Assembly: GCA_902728285.1 (NCBI GenBank)
Contig: CACVBU010000283.1
Span: 399,175-463,174, forward strand
Direction: 5' to 3'
Length of the DNA: 64,000 nt
DNA from: Clytia hemisphaerica
Taxonomy: Eukaryota > Cnidaria > Hydrozoa > Leptothecata > Clytiidae
Positions 10,326 through 21,420 of this stretch are shown here, piece by piece. Position numbers and translations under genes: made by a program. Under the pieces are notes generated by a model. It had not been told where the DNA came from. It made no database searches and worked only from the letters and a program-made list of their open reading frames with translations. Positions within the stretch are counted from its first letter, which is position 1, and the number at the start of each line of letters is the position of its first letter.

Positions 10326-10882
10326 TTCCCATGGACACGCTTCAGTTTAAAACCGGTTGGCAAACGATATCATCCACCAGGATGCATCCTCTCTTATTTT
10401 GCCCCTATTTTCTACTTTCCTATCTTCTATCCTGATTTTCTGACTTTCTCTAGTGTTTCTATTAGTTTTCTAAGTATTTTTCTGAAATTTGCACGTACCG
10501 GTGAAATAGGTCTCCGACCCCGGCTCGAACCACCAAATACAAGCAACCTTCGTTTACTAACCCAATGCCTAACCGCTAGGGCCAACGAGACACGGCAGAA
10601 TACTGTCATTCACAAATACTTATAGTGTGTAATTTACAGACCCTTATTAAGAAAGCTCCCAACCCTACCGGTGCCCCTACAAGGATCCCTACGGGATCCT
10701 AAGTTAGGTCACAGGGTCCGGATGCCCCTAAGAAGGCCTTCGGCCTTATATTGTGACTCTCGAGCTCCAACCCTAACCCTAACTGATAATAACCGAACCC
10801 CCGTCTAGGTCCGTAGATTGAAAAATTTCACTTGCATCCTGGTGGATGATATCGTCTGCCAACCTTTAAAACCAGGGACCAG
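10326..10882. mobile_element. MULE-like TIR element with 9-bp target duplication
   Basis: TTTACGAGC flanks both sides (10317-10325 and 10883-10891). Inverted arms share GTTGGC(A)AACGATATCATC and CACCAGGATGCA (10356-10386 against 10833-10865). A 9-bp duplication is typical of Mutator-like elements. The interior is G+C-richer than its surroundings, with small palindromes around GGATCC and AAGGCC, and contains a tRNA-like segment. Confidence 0.7.
10510..10591 (-). other. tRNA-like sequence (tRNA-Thr-like, degenerate) or SINE head
   Basis: On the minus strand the segment begins GTCTCGTTGGCCCTAGCGG and ends GGTCGGAGAC, so a five-base acceptor stem GTCTC/GAGAC can form. A pol III A-box-like TAGCGGTTAGGC and a strong B box GGTTCGAGCC are at normal spacing, and TTAGTAAAC resembles the anticodon loop of tRNA-Thr(AGT). 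The T-stem does not pair properly, so a working tRNA is unlikely; a tRNA-derived SINE or pseudogene is a better reading. Confidence 0.5.
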
Positions 10883-11159
10883 TTTACGAGCATATATTTC
10901 CACCCTAAGTATATTTATAACTATGTTTGCATACCAAATAAGACATTCAATATTTATATGAATTTACAACATTCATATATTTAATATAAATAAGAGAAAC
11001 CAAGTTTTTCTCAAAGAAAATGTTAAAAAAATTCAGTCCTGAAATTACACGCCTGTTTAAATCATGTTTTCAAAAATTGGCCCGAGTGTGGCACAGTGTG
11101 GCCCGCGTGTGGCCCGAACACGGCCCGAATTCTCGGGCCAGCTCGGGCCATACTCGGGT

Positions 11160-12257
11160 TTTATGCAAATTCCAATAAAAGTTTTGGAAACCATATTGGC
11201 TGCTTAGTTTTGATGTTTTCCAAAATTCTTCAGAGGTAGCTACAGGTGAAAAAATATAAAAATGAACTTACTTTCTGAATTCTTTTTACTGCCATATTTT
11301 TCTTTTCTTTTTTTGAGCAGCGTTGATTGTTGAGTGTCAACGGGCTCGCGGGTTGATGGTTTCTGGTTGTTTCTTTTAGGTTTGGTCTAGCTGTACTATA
11401 TTATGCGCGTGCAATTATACGTGACAGCAGGATTGTATTTTAAATTGCTTCTGTACTTCTGTAGGTTTTCGTATCATGATATTACGTGTTAGTACTTGTA
11501 TCACGAAAAATATGTTACTGCTAAAGTCGACTGAGTTAAAGCGATCGTTTTGTTTACAAACTGAAAGTTACGGGAATCCCTTAGTGTAGAGAGACCATTA
11601 ACAATACTCTTTTTATACCTACTACAAATTGACTGCAAACCCTTAAGGCTGCTCTAGATGTCCAATCAAAGAAGTACAGAAAGTAAAGCAAAACCAAAGT
11701 TAAATTTGGATGTATTTAATTATTCAATGACTCAATCCTTTTATAAGCAAAAACCTAACAAAAACCACACCATGAATTAATAGCCCGAACTTTGCCCTCG
11801 CTTTCCAATCGAATTATGACTCCGTCTACACTGCGTCCGGCGGGCGAATTCTAGGGAGTTGATTGACTGACAAACAATCATGATCAACCAGAATGAAGTA
11901 CAAGGGGCGAGAGATAAAGTGACATGAACTCTCAATTAAACAAACTATTTCGATTGTCAATTGAGGTTAAATGAAATGTCAACAAATGGTTTTTAAATAA
12001 GTAATTTGTAGTAAAAGGTAAATCTTTTTTTTTGAACAAGAAAAAGGGCAATCTCTGCTCTGCTCTACAGAAATTATAGACCTATAGACAGACTTGATAG
12101 TTGTTAGTGATTTCCCGTCTCCTTAAGTCTAAACTTAAAGCCATTGACCTTTTACATAGTCATAATGTATTTTGATTAGCAGATTGAAATAAATAGAATC
12201 TTTTGTAATGAATAAAGAAAAATGTGGAGCAAGATTTTTTTCTTCCTTTTATTTACA
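11160..12257. other. Non-coding stretch, nothing recognised
   Basis: About 1.1 kb with no ORF, TIR pair or RNA gene that I can support. Confidence 0.35.
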
Positions 12258-12871
12258 AATAGACCTTTCCATCCGCCATATTGAATTGTATGCAAAAATT
12301 ATGGTGGCCGAATTGCCGTGGTGAAATTCCCTTAGAAAGTATGCAAAACATATGCAAAAAGAAAGTATCAATATAAAACTTACATGCATAATTGGCATTA
12401 TATTAAAGTGTAAATCTTGTAGATAGAAGAAAGATTAAATTTGCTTCTCTTGAAAACTAAAAACAATTATATTCACTCATCTCTTAGAACAAGCACTTCA
12501 AAAGACCATAACATTAGACAGAAACTCAAACTGAAAAATCACCCGCGAAGGTAAAAAACAATCCTTATTCGGCTGACGGCACGGCAAATTATTCTCCTGG
12601 GAATAATGCAAAATATGCAATGTCTTTAAGAACAAATTCCTAAAAGGCTTTTGTTGCTCTATAAATGTTTCCTTTTGCATTAAGAAATTCTATCTTTTAT
12701 TGTTCTAATGATTATAATATTTATTTATAAGATGCTTTGTTGTCTTTTTAATCTTTGTGTAAACTTGCATATGTTTTGCATACATTCCAACTAAATCCAA
12801 CCACGGCATTTTCGTTCCTGTATTTTTGCATACAATTCAAGATGGCGGACGGAAAGGCGCAAAGGTCTATT
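12258..12871. mobile_element. AATAGACC-type TIR element, copy 1 (614 bp)
   Basis: The left end AATAGACCTTTCCATCCGCC, then ATATTGAATTGTATGCAAAAAT, is mirrored at the right by ATTTTTGCATACAATTCAAG, then GGCGGACGGAAAGG..AAGGTCTATT. Subterminal AAAGTATGCAAAACATATGC is also mirrored. It has no ORF. The interior (CCTTATTCGGCTGACGG, TTAAGAACAAATTCCTAAAAGG) is shared with the longer copy at 14100-19489 in opposite orientation, and comparing the two defines the later insertions in that copy. Confidence 0.85.
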
Positions 12872-12959
12872 TGAAAGGACTCTTTTATTAAAATTTTGCT
12901 GACATCAGTTTCAGACGAGTCGGGTGTATATAACACTGTATAATCCCTTTAAACTACTA

Positions 12960-13769
12960 CAGTCAGGCACATCCTGGCAAATGAACGGGGTATTTTTCAC
13001 TTGCGACGATTGGCAAATGAACGGGGTTGAAAACGAAAGTGACGTAATAGCGCCGAATACCCAGTTTAATAGAACCGGGTTGGAAATATTTTGCTTCATT
13101 TCAAAGAACTGCATAGATGAAATTTTTTTTCCATGGGTCAATTTTGTCTTCGAAGATTGAAGAAACTTTTAATGAAAAAATAAAGTTCCCAGTTTTCTTC
13201 CTTTTTTCCCTTTTTCAGTTTGAAGTTCATTATTCATTTTCGCACTTTTATCCTGAGATGTCCTACCTTAAGGGAAGAAATTTTCGCGGAAGAAATTTTC
13301 GCGGAATTTAATTTTCGCGAATTTGGGCGTAATTCTCGAAATTAAATTCCGCTAAACACACCAAAATTGTTAAATCGCGAAATTAAATTCTGCAAATTCT
13401 TCTTTTATTTTGTTGTTTTTGACCTGGTATTACCAAAAAAGATGGACACAATTGATTTTTAAGCATTATAACGTGTATTTTTTATCAAATATAAACAAAT
13501 ATAAACAACTTCGTGATGCTTAAAAGTTAATCTAAGTTGATAAATTCTTCTCAATCGCGAAATTAAATTCCGTGAAACTTTTAAAATCGGCTTATTCGCG
13601 AAATTAAATTCCGCGAAATTTGCCATTTTGAAACTCTGATTCACGAAATTAAATTCCGCGAAAATTTCTTCTCGCAAAAATTTCTTCCCTTAAGGTATCT
13701 CATTTACACTGGGTGACAATACCCCATGCAAATGCTCACCCCGTTCATTTGCCAGGATGTGCCTGACTG
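12960..13769. mobile_element. CAGTCAGG TIR element with 5-bp target duplication, copy 1
   Basis: The ends are CAGTCAGGCACATCCTGGCA.. and its inverse ..TGCCAGGATGTGCCTGACTG, about 31 bp perfect and followed by GAACGGGG/CCCCGTTC. TACTA flanks both sides (12955-12959 and 13770-13774). Its own unique sequence is only about 376 bp because a TACCTTAA MITE (13264-13697) is nested inside. There is no ORF. The same 8-bp terminus and a 5-bp duplication recur in the 9.95-kb element at 53874-63823. Confidence 0.85.
13264..13697. mobile_element. MITE, TACCTTAAGGG family, copy B (nested)
   Basis: It begins TACCTTAAGGGAAGAAATTT and ends TTTCTTCCCTTAAGGTA. The centre (GGTATTACCAAAAAAGATGG, then ACACAATTGATTTTTAAGCA) is nearly identical to copy A at 3905-4323, so both moved fairly recently. 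It is inserted into the CAGTCAGG element, which must be older. Confidence 0.85.
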
Positions 13770-13774
13770 TACTA

Positions 13775-14099
13775 TATCAGGATTAGAAACTACGCTAGCC
13801 TTACCTCCTTTATCTTTTCCTTTACAACAATACAATGCTGACAAGTTGACACAACACATGTGTACATGTACAATTGACAACTTATCCCTGACCTGAGAGA
13901 AGTTTTTATAGAAATCTGCAACAAAAATGAAAGTGGTCTCTTCTACTGATTGCTTCCCAGCGCTTCTTTGCAGCTGTTTATCAAATTTCCACCAATGAGG
14001 TTGCAGTATTTCAAACAGCCCTTCTTTTTGGCACCCGTGGCCTCTCAGTGCCTTGCACGACGTGCAGCTGTAAAATCCTGCCCTTCATATATTTGTTTC
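13775..14099. other. Host DNA between two elements, nothing recognised
   Basis: No gene is supported; the one plus-strand ORF (13950-14180) runs into the TIR of the next element and has no recognisable domain. Confidence 0.3.
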
Positions 14100-15241
14100 A
14101 ATAGACCTTTTCGCCTTTCCATCTGCCATCTTGAATTGTATACAAAAATAGAGGAACGAAAAAGCTGTGGTTGGATTTAGTTGGAAAGTATGCAAAACAT
14201 ATGCAAGTTTACACAAAGATTAAAAAGACAACAAAGCATCTTATCTGATCTTATAAATAAATACTAGCCGGTACCCGGCGTCGCACGCCGGTTAAGCTGT
14301 AGCTGAATGCACTAAAAGTCCTTTGGATGTTGAAGCTGGCTTAAAAAAGCGATCAAATAAAAAAAAGAAATCTCTACAACGTCTAACTCTAACTTTCCCT
14401 GGGTGTCTTATCTTTTAACGTGACATAATTTTTTGTTTAAGTCAAAAGTTATCAGAAAAAGCATCGTTTACTGTACCAGTGTCGTTTGAAACGACTCTGC
14501 AGGTAGTTATTTTTCTCGCTAGCCGTCCAGTTTAAATGACAATTTTTCAGGAAAAAGTGGGAAGGTCACAAAGAATAGTGCAACTCTTTGTTTTTATCAG
14601 ATTGAAATAAAATAAGACAATTCTAAGTTGCTTTTTTAAACCCTTGTCGTAACTTTTCGAATTTAAACATAAAAAATGACGTACATACTTTTTAACAGTC
14701 ACAACGACTTGAATATTTTTATAAGAAGAAAGAACCAGTGAACTAATTTTTTCTTATGCTTTATATCGCCCTTTGAATGCTGTTGTTGTTCTCAAACTTT
14801 TTGATTTTTACTCTTGTCTCCTGAACAGACGCCCCCCGCTTATTGTTAAGAGAACAGAAATCCACCCCCCCCCCCCCGCTAACTCGAATAATTCAATTGA
14901 ATTGAATTGAATTGAATTGAATATATTTTCGCTGCAACACAGCAGGATAACCCCTTACAAAAAAAAATAGATTTCTCTAATACAATGGGGAACCTAGAAG
15001 AAACTGAAAAATTATTACAGAACTAAAGAACAAATGAATAAACGATTATCATAATATTAATAGTGACACAAAATAATGAATATAAGAAATATTTTTACTT
15101 TTATTTTATGAAAATTTCTTTGAGTAGTTTTATCTATAAAGTTCTTCCTGTTACACGACCCACCCCCCTCCCACCCTGGGAAAACACACTAAGCTCATGC
15201 ACACACAATTACGCACACACACACACACACACACACAAAGA

Positions 15242-16663
15242 TTATTCGTTTTCAGCTTTGTATTTGTCTAAATAGAATTTTGTAGCTAAAGATTTTAGTT
15301 CATCAGTATCAAGGTTGTGAAAATCAGTGTCAGGATGATTTATTAGTAACTCATTCCATTGTTTTGACGAAAGACGAGAGAAAGAGTTAAGTCCAAAATT
15401 TGTGGTTTTGACCGTTGAAAGTTTTAGTAGTTTAATAGCTTTGCCCCTGGTGCCAGTTTTGTGATCAATTTCATCAAAATTAAGTGTTGATAGGACATCA
15501 GATGGAAGATTACCCTGGAGGTATTTTTGAATAAATAAGATATTCATTACTTTCACCTGATCAAAGATTTTGAGTAGTTTAAGTTCAGCAAACAGGGGAG
15601 TGGCAGAAGTTCTTGGTTCACTAAAGGTCATGAGTCTTAGTGCAGTGTTTTGAAGAGTAAGAATTCTATGTGTGACAGTATTGTCACACAGTCCCCAGAG
15701 TTGACTAGCATAGCGAACATGAGAAGCAAAAATTGCATGATAAATGTTTAGAAGGATGTGAATTGGAACATAGTGACGAAGTTTGGATATTGCCCCATTT
15801 GCCCTTCTCAATGTAGCAGCAACGAAAGAAGTATGAACCTTCCAGTTTAGATGATTGTCAAGGTGAACACCCAAATACTTCACACTCTTACTTGGTGATA
15901 GAATTTTCCCGCAAAGCTTAATTCTTGGAATACAGTCCATCTGTCTCCAAGGGGAACGAAAAATAACAAACTCAGTTTTGCTAGCATTCAAAGAAATTTT
16001 GTTGGCATTAAGCCAGCTGACTAAAACTCTGAGATCAGCATTAACCCTCCCACAAAGACTCCATACAGTTTTTGAAAAATTTAGTAAATGAGTATCATCA
16101 GCAAAATGATATGTTTCAGAGGTTCTTATACAGCGGTGAAGATCGTTTATATACAACAAGAACAGCAGAGGACCCAAGACTGAACCCTGAGGAACTCCAT
16201 GATTAATAGATTTTAAAAGGGAATTTGAGCCTGAAAGAGAAACATACTGGGAGCGGTTAGTGAGGTAAGATCGGAACCAGTCATTAACAATGCCTCTGAC
16301 TCCGTAGTGATCGAGTTTTTCAAGTAAGATTTCGTGATCAACTGTGTCGAAAGCCTTTTGTAGATCGACAAATACACCACAGGCAAACCCACCATTGTCA
16401 AGATAGTTTCGGATACGTTCGACAATATTAATGAGTGTATGCTCAGTAGAGTGAGCCTTACGAAAACCAAATTGTCGAGAGTAGATTTGATTATGGTTTT
16501 CAAGAAAATCAGAAAGACGTGAGTACATCACTTTCTCAAAAATTTTTTCAATGTTAGATAAAAGTGAAATTGGCCTATAATTAGAGACTTCAAGGGGAGA
16601 ACCTTTGTGTTTGAAGACAGGCACAAACTTTGGATATTTTGAGAGTAGAGGGAAAAATACCAC
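15242..16663 (-). pseudogene. LINE 2 reverse transcriptase
   Basis: A 473-residue frame containing most of the RT: NYRPISLLSN (residue 28), FGFRKAHSTEH (66-75), motif A FVDLQKAFDTVDH (Asp 100), motif B HGVPQGSVLGP (155-165), catalytic FADD (187-190), and a thumb/C-terminal region to residue 473. The start is not a true start: the fingers continue upstream in another frame (16590-16892, SFSINKASGPHSIPIKILK), so a frameshift lies near 16640. The catalytic residues are intact. Confidence 0.88.
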
Positions 16664-17715
16664 TGAGAAAGGAGTAGTTTATCAGCGCCGATATTGGCAC
16701 AGAAATATCAAGTCTTAAAAGTTTAAGGATTTTTATAGGAATACTATGAGGACCACTTGCTTTATTTATTGAGAAAGAGCCAATCACCTTCGCAATTTCT
16801 TGATTAGTGGTTGGTGCTAAGAGGATGGAATGCAGATTTGGATCTTTCATGAAAACTGCTGAAGTGATTGTAAGAAGGCGGCATTTTTTCACGAATAGAA
16901 TCAGCTATAGTAGTGAAAAAATCATTGAAGGAATTGGCTACTTTCTCAGGATCTGATGTCAAAGAGTCACCTGTGATGATTGAAATGGGTGATTCTGAGT
17001 TAGCCCTTGTTGAGATTATATCGCGAACACCAGACCAGACTTTTCTAGAGTTTTTCGAATGGAAATCAAAATATCTGATGTAGTGGTTTTTTTTACTACG
17101 TCTAGTCAAAGTGACTATCATATTTCGATACCTACGATATAATTCATAGAGTCGATCTTTGGACTCCTTAGTTTTAGCCTTAGCGTGTTTTGTTTGGTAG
17201 TGGTCACGTTTTTTGATTGACTTCAAAATTCCTGGCGTTATCCATGGTTTTGTTTTTGATCTAACTTGACGTTTGGTAAGTTTGACTGTGGGTAGATGTC
17301 TCTCTACAAGTACTTTCATTCTGTCATTAAAAATATTGAAACAGGAGTCTGGATTATGACCAAATCTCAAAAAAAGGGTGTCCCAATCAACTTCAAGAAA
17401 ATCCAGAATAAATTCTTCTCGGTTGAAACGAGACCAGTCTTGCTGAAAAAAAGTATTATCTTCTCCGGGAAACTTACCTTCAAATGATGGAAAGAGACAA
17501 AACTGGGGGAGATGATCTGATATGGAAAAGCATATGTTGCCAGATACAGTTCCATTATCAGATGGGCTAGAAATAATATTATCAATGAGAGTCCTTGAGT
17601 CCTCAGTTATTCTTGTTGGTAAAAGGATCTGTGGAAGTATAAGATTAGAATCGAGGATATCCATGAAGGACATTATTTCTGAATCATCCTCGCATTTTAA
17701 AAGATTAAGATTGAA
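16590..17715 (-). pseudogene. LINE 2 endonuclease C-terminus and RT fingers
   Basis: The frame 16804-17673 (289 residues) begins inside the endonuclease; FNLNLLKCEDDSEIM just upstream is the end of a GDFN block, and the SDHLP motif near residue 53 is intact. It continues as the basic linker to the RT and ends out of frame near 16860. The frame 16590-16892 continues with DPNLHSILLAPTTNQEI and KASGPHSIPIK, the first RT finger block. The one-base breaks indicate decay. Confidence 0.8.
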
Positions 17716-18689
17716 TATTTTTTCAATATTTTATTACAGTATATAGATAAACCTTAAACTTGTTAAAATTTTCCTTTTTGTTAGTATTGGTTCTTATTTT
17801 ACGTGTTTATTTGTTAAAGTTTCTTTTTTGTTGGTAAAATTGATATCAGTTTTAAAATCTGTCTTCAAATTCAAACCCCCCCCCCCCCGCTTATTAGAAT
17901 TTAGAAAATTTTCCTACCCCCCTGCTTATTCGGACCCCCCCCCCCCCCGTCTATTCGGGAGACAAGAGTATGTTTTGATTTACTTTTGAAATATTCCTTT
18001 CTATGAAATGAAATTGTTTTGTTTTGAAAAGAATTCGAATGTCATTAATAAATACGATCGTCAAATACATTCGAAAACATTTAAAACAAAAGAAGAGAGA
18101 AAAAGGCATATGTCTGGGCAGAAATTAAAATTACTAAATGTAGATGGGCCTTAAATTTCAAAACTAAGTCTAAACCAAGCTCTATCCGATCTTTTGCAAA
18201 TGGCGCGAATCCAATAGAACAAATTTGTGGAGCAAGAGACTAAAAGTCATAATTTGAAAACACAAACAAAGCGAAAACAAAAGTGGTGACACACAGACAC
18301 ACAAAGCACCGCTATTAATATATAGATTATAATCATTAGAACAATTAAACTTGGAATTTCTCAATCCAAAAAGAAATATTCACAGAACAACAAAACAGAA
18401 CAAAAGCCTTTTAGGAATTTGTTCTTAAAGACATAGCATATTCTGTTTTCATGCCATTAAGAAATTCCACGAAGACGGAGTACACACATCAAACTTTCAA
18501 ACACGCAAACTGAAAAGCAGTAATTATGACATTATTACACACATTATCAATGATTTGATTTGATCATTTGGCGGCTCTATTCCCAGGAGAATAATTTACC
18601 GTCAGCCGAATAAGGATTATTTTTTACCTTCGCTGATGATTTTTCAGTTTGAATTTATGTCTAATGTTATTTTTCATTTATATATTTAA

Positions 18690-19209
18690 AGAGAAATACG
18701 GTTTCAGGCGCTCATTGGGCCTCTTAAACCGATCTTTTACAAAATATTTTCTTAAAATAAAGTTGTCACGAGGACTTCCTCGGACTCTGAATACATGATC
18801 TTTCTCCGACATCGCTTGATTCATTTCGTTCGCTTTTTTTTCGCCACTCTTTAACTTGTTCTCTTTCCATTTTGGTTAGGTCGTCCGTTATGCTAACGTT
18901 GTTGTACTTTTGATGTTGTTTTAGTTCCCTCAACAGTTTTGTAAATCTGTATTTGAAATGTGTGTCTTTAAACACGACTTTTATTGGGCGCACACCAGAT
19001 TCTTTTCCTATACGGGAAACGTACGTTGGTTCTGTATTTATATTGACATCGCTCAGGAGCTTGGCTACGAAGTCTTTCTCATCTTTGTTTTCAGCCTCTT
19101 TGACACCATGGACGATGATGTTGGCATCCCTTGATTGTTTCCTCTGTTCCTCGATTTGTTCTTCAACTTTTACCCTCCGGAGATTACAAAAAAAAAACAT
19201 CACATACAA
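18690..19209 (-). pseudogene. LINE ORF1 (RRM-type) fragment
   Basis: Minus-strand frame 18766-19209 reads DANIIVHGVKEAENKDEKDF, then RIGKESGVRPIKVVFKD, then VSITDDLTKMEREQVKEWRK: the core of a LINE ORF1 RNA-binding protein (RRM-like fold, chaperone for element RNA). It then shifts frame near 18835; the true continuation reads SEKDHVFRVRGSPRDNF. The upstream coiled coil is largely missing. It belongs to an insertion (about 18673-19226) absent from the sister element at 12258-12871. Confidence 0.7.
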
Positions 19210-19503
19210 GATTACACTTTATTGATTTTTGAAGTGCTTGTTTAAAGAGATGAGCGAATATAATTATTTTTAGTTTTCAAGAGAAGCAAATTTTAATCTT
19301 TCTTCTACAAGATTACACTTTAATATAATGCCAATTATGCATGTAAGTTTTATATTGATACTTTCTTTTTGCATATGTTTTGCATACTTTCTAAGGGAAT
19401 TTCACCACGGCAATTCCTTCCTGGCAATTCAGCCACCATAATTTTTGCATACAATTCAATATGGCGGATGGAAAGGCGAAAAGGTCTATCCGTGATTTGT
19501 GGT

Positions 19504-19710
19504 TTAGGTTTTTTTTACTTTGGATATTAGCTTCATCAGATTAAATGACCTTTCAACTTCTACAGTTGATGGTACCAATGCTGCCAACTTCAACAATTTT
19601 GTTATCTCAGAATTACGCAGAGAGTAATCAAAATCCAACCAAGACTTTTGCATTATTTCAAAAGTATAATTTTGGGTTTTAGCAAGATCAAATTCCTTCT
19701 TTTCAAGTTT
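19504..19710 (-). pseudogene. hAT transposase C-terminal (dimerisation) relic
   Basis: The minus-strand frame from about 19710 to a stop at 19504 reads YTFEIMQKSWLDFDYSLRNS, then LLKLAALVPSTVEVERSFNL and MKLISKVKKT. The L-A-x-L-V-P-S-T-x-x-x-E-R-S-F pattern is the signature of the hAT family C-terminal dimerisation domain. Nothing upstream reads as the catalytic core, so only the tail remains. Confidence 0.65.
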
Positions 19711-19929
19711 TTTGATGTTTCATGCTCATTTTTACCTTAGAAAACTACTCGTTAGACTCATTACAATAGATTGAGTTGACTTTCCTTCAAGTTTTTGTAC
19801 CGTCATTTCTCTATCTTGCATCATTTACCTTTCACATTTTTTTCTTTACAAAATTGAGTTTGAAAAACTCAATTCGAGATTGAGTTTTTGCCACCGAATA
19901 AAAGTGGTAAAACGGTGGTAAAAAAGTGC

Positions 19930-20118
19930 TTGGAAATAACCATGGACCCAAAACTGAGCCTTGAAGGACACCAGAAATCGTCTCAGCTACTTCAGAGGTT
20001 TCACCATCGACTACAATTACTTGTTTGCTTTTGGTTAGGAAAGACTTGATCCATGTCAGAAGTTTTAACCCATTTGCTTTCAGTTTTTTCATTAAAATGG
20101 CGTGGTCTACTTTATCAA
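19930..20118 (-). pseudogene. LINE reverse transcriptase fragment (palm)
   Basis: The minus-strand frame includes DKVDHAILMKKLKANG and LTWIKSFLTKSKQVIVVDGE, then ETISGVLQGSVLGPWLF: RT palm motifs A (end) to B of a LINE related to LINE 1. It is bounded by unrelated sequence and lacks the FADD box, so it is a short relic. Confidence 0.75.
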
Positions 20119-21420
20119 AGAAGAAAAAGAGAATAAAATGGCTGCAATAGAAGCTCCGACTTGACAGATTAGAATATATGAAGGTTGGGTTGGTCAAACT
20201 GAAAAAAAAAAGAAACAGAGACCAAAGTAGAGTGACCAGAGAGTGATTAGTATATTGAGTATAAAGTTAGGCCAGAAAATCAAAGAGCATCAAATAATTC
20301 AGCATTATTAAAAGTTATAAATTTATAAATTTATGATTTGAATATAAAAAAAAAACACAAATTTTCTGATATAATCCATTTTAAAGTATTTTCAATCACA
20401 TCATAAGTTCGTTTAAAAAATAACTTTAAAAATTTAAGTAAAAAATGCAATGAAATATTATTAAAACAAATAAATTTTTGTGTAAAATCATATCAAAAAA
20501 TTCAAATTTGAAACTTCAAAAATAGGTACTAAAGTTTACTTATACAATTGTAAGAGACCCTTAGTTATTGAAAATATGTTGATTTTTCTCTATCAGGCCA
20601 AAAAAAAATAGTCTTGTTTCTGGAAACGCGGGTGACGAAAAAAGAACTCATCCGGTCGAGCAAAAAATTTTTTTTTCATTTTTAGATTTTTCCTTTTTTT
20701 AAGGAAAATAACAAAACTAATAAGTGTGTTTTTTTGCTTGGTTCGTTGATTTTCTTTATAGAAATGAGATCTTTTTGTAGTTTTAAAAGACTAAAATGAT
20801 ACAAGTTTTCAAGCATAAAAACATCCTATTGAAAAATACACAAAGGTAAAAATATGAAGAATACTGCAATACAGTTAACTGTTTATCTGAGAAAAAAAAT
20901 GCAAATGCGTTAAATTTACAATGTTTGGAACAAATCTTTCTCTTTTATGAAATATCTGCAATCAAAGGCACATGAAATAAACAAAAGCTTTTTAAAAACA
21001 AACAACAAATGAAAAGAAAAGAGAAAGGACACAAGCATTTATATTTATAATTGACATCACAAATTTTCAAGAATCTTTGTTTGTCTTACGAAAAGCCTTT
21101 TGTCTTTACGAGGAGGGAACGTTTTGCTAAACGTTTATTGAGCTAAACTTGTCTGAAATATTCAGTTTGAAAAAAAAATTTTTTTCTTTGACTGCACGCC
21201 CTGGTGACTCTCATAAAAAAGTTCACCTGGTCGCTTTCCGGAAACAAAACCTCATTCTACAAAAGTTTTTGATACAGAAAGGCTCATTCATTATGTAAAG
21301 ATTTTACAAGAGCTATTGTCAGATTTTTAGCTTTAAAAATATTCCCACTCAACATCTCTCCTCAGATGTGACTTTATAATAAGTAGGGTAAGTAGGTAAA
21401 AAACATTGAAAATTTAATCT
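20119..21420. other. Non-coding AT-rich stretch with a possible degenerate TIR pair
   Basis: CTTGTTTCTGGAAACGCGGG near 20616 and its approximate inverse near 21236-21250 (CGCTTTCCGGAAACAAAACC), each next to A/T runs, may be ends of a decayed ~640-bp element. There is no coding sequence. Confidence 0.3.

Larger units (their letters stand above)
10113..11159. mobile_element. GGCCCGA-rich TIR element with a nested insert
   Basis: The left block 10113-10230 and right block 11075-11159 both consist of repeated GGCCCGA/TCGGGCC. In opposite orientation they share CATGGCCCGAG and GAATTCTCGGGCC. This fits the terminal arms of one element, whose centre is filled by the 557-bp element at 10326-10882. 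No target duplication was found and no protein is coded. Confidence 0.5.
14890..17715 (-). mobile_element. Second CR1-type LINE (LINE 2), 5'-truncated
   Basis: The minus-strand order is partial endonuclease, RT, and then a 3' tail of AATTC repeats (GAATT repeats on the plus strand at 14896-14925), a typical CR1-like microsatellite tail. The 5' end lies within the endonuclease GDFN region near 17715, so upstream parts are missing, as expected from incomplete reverse transcription. Two frameshifts, near 16860 and 16640, break the ORF. A (CA)n tract at 15213-15236 lies in the 3' UTR. Confidence 0.85.
14809..17970. mobile_element. TA-flanked TIR element (ACTCTTGTCTCC) carrying a LINE
   Basis: The left end TACTCTTGTCTCCTGAACAG (14809) is mirrored by CTATTCGGGAGACAAGAGTA (to 17970), with TA at both outer edges. 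Next to each end are C-rich tracts with CCCCCGCTTATT. The LINE at about 14890-17715 sits inside. The element's own DNA has no ORF. Confidence 0.7.
14263..18325. mobile_element. Insertion beginning ACTAGCCGG.. inside the AATAGACC copy
   Basis: The boundaries are defined by comparison with copy 1: the host reads AAATAAAT at the left and ATTATAATCATTAG at the right, contiguous in copy 1. The insert starts ACTAGCCGGTACCCGGCGTC and ends CCGCTATTAATATATAG, with possibly AT duplicated. Its own sequence is 14263-14808 and 17971-18325; the rest is a nested TIR element plus LINE. The class is unknown, and no coding potential was seen outside the LINE. Confidence 0.65.
14100..19489. mobile_element. AATAGACC-type TIR element, copy 2, swollen by nested insertions
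   Basis: The left end ATAGACCTTTTCGCCTTTCC and right end GGAAAGGCGAAAAGGTCTAT are inverted copies. Adjacent sequence matches copy 1 (12258-12871) in reverse order. Against copy 1 it carries a 4.06-kb insertion (14263-18325), extra DNA at about 18440-18580, and an insertion at about 18673-19226 with a LINE ORF1 fragment. It encodes no transposase of its own. Confidence 0.8.

Noticed and set aside
10771-10783. Telomere-like CCCTAACCCTAAC
   Set aside because: Only two units, inside a short TIR element; no telomeric array.
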